Position numbers and translations under genes: made by a program. Below, piece after piece: positions 62,665 to 64,000 of a stretch of 64,000 nucleotides of DNA; position 1 is the stretch's first letter, and each line of letters starts with the position of its first letter. The stretch covers positions 1 through 64,000 of the forward strand of contig NZ_JAAMQU010000006.1 of the NCBI RefSeq assembly GCF_013522925.1, written 5' to 3'. The DNA comes from Pseudomonas japonica. GTDB taxonomy: Bacteria > Pseudomonadota > Gammaproteobacteria > Pseudomonadales > Pseudomonadaceae. The notes under the pieces were generated by a model. That model made no database searches and was not told where the DNA came from. It worked only from the letters and a program-made list of their open reading frames with translations.

Positions 62665-63462
62665 ATGACCGCTTTGTCTGCACTGCCTGACACCCCTGCC
62701 CTCACCGTTCGCCAGCGGGTAACCCCGGAAGAGTGGGAGGTGCGGGTAAAGTTGGCCGCAGCCTACCGGCTGGCTGCGCTGCTCCGCTGGACGGACCACA
62801 TCTACACGCACTTTTCCGCCCGCGTGCCGGGCCCGGAGGAGCACTTTCTGATCAACGCCTTCGGCCTGCTGTTCGACGAGATCACCGCCTCCAACCTAGT
62901 GAAAGTAGACGTAGACGGCACGCTGATCGACGACCCACTGGGCCTCGGCATCAACCAGGCCGGCTATGTGATTCACAGCGCCATCCACCGCGCCCGACCC
63001 GACCTCAAGGCGGTGCTGCACACTCACACCCGCGACGGCGCGGCGGTATCGGCCCAGCGTAATGGCCTGCTGCCGCTGTCCCAGCACGCGCTGGCGTACT
63101 ACAGCCGGGTGAAATACCACACCTACGAAGGCGTGGCGCTGGACCTGGACGAACAGGAACGGCTGGTGGCCAACCTGGGTGACAGCAATATCTTCATCCT
63201 GCGCAACCACGGCCTGCTCACGGGTGGGGTGAGCATCGAGCATGCCTTCCGTGAACTGCACGGGCTGGAGCGCGCCTGCAACATCCAGATTGCCGCGCAG
63301 GCAGGCGGCAACGTAGACCTTCTGTTCGCGCCCGACGCGGCTATCGAGAAAGTACGCCATCAAACGGCTGGCCTGCTCGACGGCAGCAGCCCCGGCCTGC
63401 AGCGCCACTGGGATGCGCTTATCCGCCAGCTGGACCGCGAAGGCCAGGATTACAAGGAATAA
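62665..63462 (+). CDS. Class II aldolase/adducin-family protein
   Basis: A 265-residue protein of the class II aldolase fold. Zinc ligands are visible in VLHTHTRDGAAVS and in NHGLLTGGVSIEHAF. The family includes fuculose-phosphate and related sugar-phosphate aldolases, and also enzymes acting on non-sugar substrates such as methylthioribulose-phosphate dehydratase. In this operon it could cleave or dehydrate the carbon skeleton freed from an organosulfur compound. It precedes the TonB receptor gene by 76 bp. Specific substrate unknown. Confidence 0.88.
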   Translation: MTALSALPDTPALTVRQRVTPEEWEVRVKLAAAYRLAALLRWTDHIYTHFSARVPGPEEHFLINAFGLLFDEITASNLVKVDVDGTLIDDPLGLGINQAGYVIHSAIHRARPDLKAVLHTHTRDGAAVSAQRNGLLPLSQHALAYYSRVKYHTYEGVALDLDEQERLVANLGDSNIFILRNHGLLTGGVSIEHAFRELHGLERACNIQIAAQAGGNVDLLFAPDAAIEKVRHQTAGLLDGSSPGLQRHWDALIRQLDREGQDYKE

Positions 63463-63538
63463 CCCTGCTTTTACCCAGACGCCACAGCTGCACCCGCACC
63501 AAGGGCCAGTGACACTCGATTCAAGGAAGACGCCCTCG

Positions 63539-64000
63539 ATGCCTTACCCGTATTTGCGCCTGTCAGCCGTTACCGCTTCTGTTCTGCCTGGCTTGTTCAT
63601 GGCCACCGCGCCCATGGCGGAAGCGGCCGACACTGACCCTACCCTCAGTACCGTCACAGTGATCTCCACCGGGGTGCGCGGGCAACAACGCACCGTGGCC
63701 GACAGCCCTGCCCCTATCGACGTGATCAACAGCGATCAGCTGCTGAAAACCGGGCGGGCGGAGCTGTCCGAAGCCATTTCCAAGCTGCTGCCCTCGTTCA
63801 ACTTCGGCACCAATATCGCCGGGTACAACTCGGTCACCCGGCCACTGAGCAACCGTAGCCTGGGCCCGGCCTACACCCTGGTACTGGTGAACGGCAAACG
63901 CCGGCACAACGGCGCCGTGGGCCAGCGCGGCTCCATTGATAACAGCGGCGCCAATGCCGTGGACATCGACCTGATCCCGATCAGCGCCGTGGACCACATC
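63539..64000 (+). CDS. TonB-dependent outer-membrane receptor, N-terminal part (runs off the window)
   Basis: The first 154 residues of a second TonB-dependent receptor. They contain a signal peptide (cleavage near AEAAD), a TonB box (LSTVTVIS) and most of the plug domain, including SPAPIDVINSDQL, YTLVLVNGKRRH and NAVDIDLIPISAVDHI. AAGGAAG lies nine bases before the ATG at 63539. It follows the class II aldolase in what looks like the same transcription unit. The barrel lies beyond the window. Confidence 0.93.
   Translation, partial: MPYPYLRLSAVTASVLPGLFMATAPMAEAADTDPTLSTVTVISTGVRGQQRTVADSPAPIDVINSDQLLKTGRAELSEAISKLLPSFNFGTNIAGYNSVTRPLSNRSLGPAYTLVLVNGKRRHNGAVGQRGSIDNSGANAVDIDLIPISAVDHI

Overview
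The window is GC-rich, densely coded DNA with no RNA genes, phage, insertion sequence or CRISPR array that I could see. Gene content (a polar-flagellate type flagellin, several c-di-GMP enzymes, RND efflux, a gallate dioxygenase, an AlgE-like R-module protein, and a mercaptopropionate dioxygenase/rhodanese/flavin monooxygenase cluster I recognise from pseudomonads) points to a Pseudomonas, probably an environmental species near the P. putida/P. fluorescens groups. That assignment is from family knowledge, not a search.

Layout. 1-16.4 kb is signalling and stress: the 3' end of a flagellin gene with its terminator, a CheB-CheR-PAS fusion overlapping a PAS-GGDEF-EAL protein, a tyrosine-phosphatase autotransporter, an AraC regulator, a membrane GGDEF-EAL protein, a DMT exporter divergent from a NemR-like TetR regulator, katG with an upstream OxyR-like site, and a Cache-GGDEF diguanylate cyclase. 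16.5-19.5 kb is an aldehyde-handling unit (AraC regulator divergent from a zinc alcohol dehydrogenase and a DJ-1/PfpI protein).

19.5-27.6 kb is the first organosulfur-type locus: tonB-exbB-exbD divergent from a TonB-dependent receptor, a flavin monooxygenase of the NtaA/DszA family, an aldo/keto reductase and an SsuA-like periplasmic binding protein. 27.6-33.4 kb holds a small hypothetical gene, an AlgE-type mannuronan-epimerase-like protein whose catalytic motif is altered, and a gallate transporter/dioxygenase pair. 33.4-37.2 kb is an amine unit (PotF-like binding protein, cupin, PuuB-like oxidase, AraC regulator with an NTF2-like sensor). 37.4-39.4 kb has an SsuD-like monooxygenase and a LysR regulator.

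39.8-51.8 kb is envelope and efflux: a split pqiA with pqiB and pqiC, a complete RND tripartite pump, a Tat-exported aldo/keto reductase and an NTP/NDP-exchanger-like membrane protein. 52.0-56.5 kb is an amino acid/amine ABC transporter with an FAD oxidase and an Lrp regulator. 56.6-64.0 kb is a second organosulfur locus: thiol dioxygenase, four-domain rhodanese, NtaA/DszA-type monooxygenase, DszC/SfnB-like acyl-CoA-dehydrogenase-fold enzyme, SsuA-like binding protein, class II aldolase and the start of a second TonB-dependent receptor.

How it works together. The strongest theme is scavenging of organic sulfur: three flavin monooxygenases, two binding proteins with no permease or ATPase nearby, two TonB receptors and a private TonB system. 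The octamer TAACCTAA sits 80-120 bp upstream of three of these transcription units (four copies), often next to GCATATTA/T, suggesting one shared regulator. The most novel candidates are this putative regulon with its two parallel receptor-monooxygenase loci, the AlgE-like protein with a lost active site, and the surface-displayed phosphatase.
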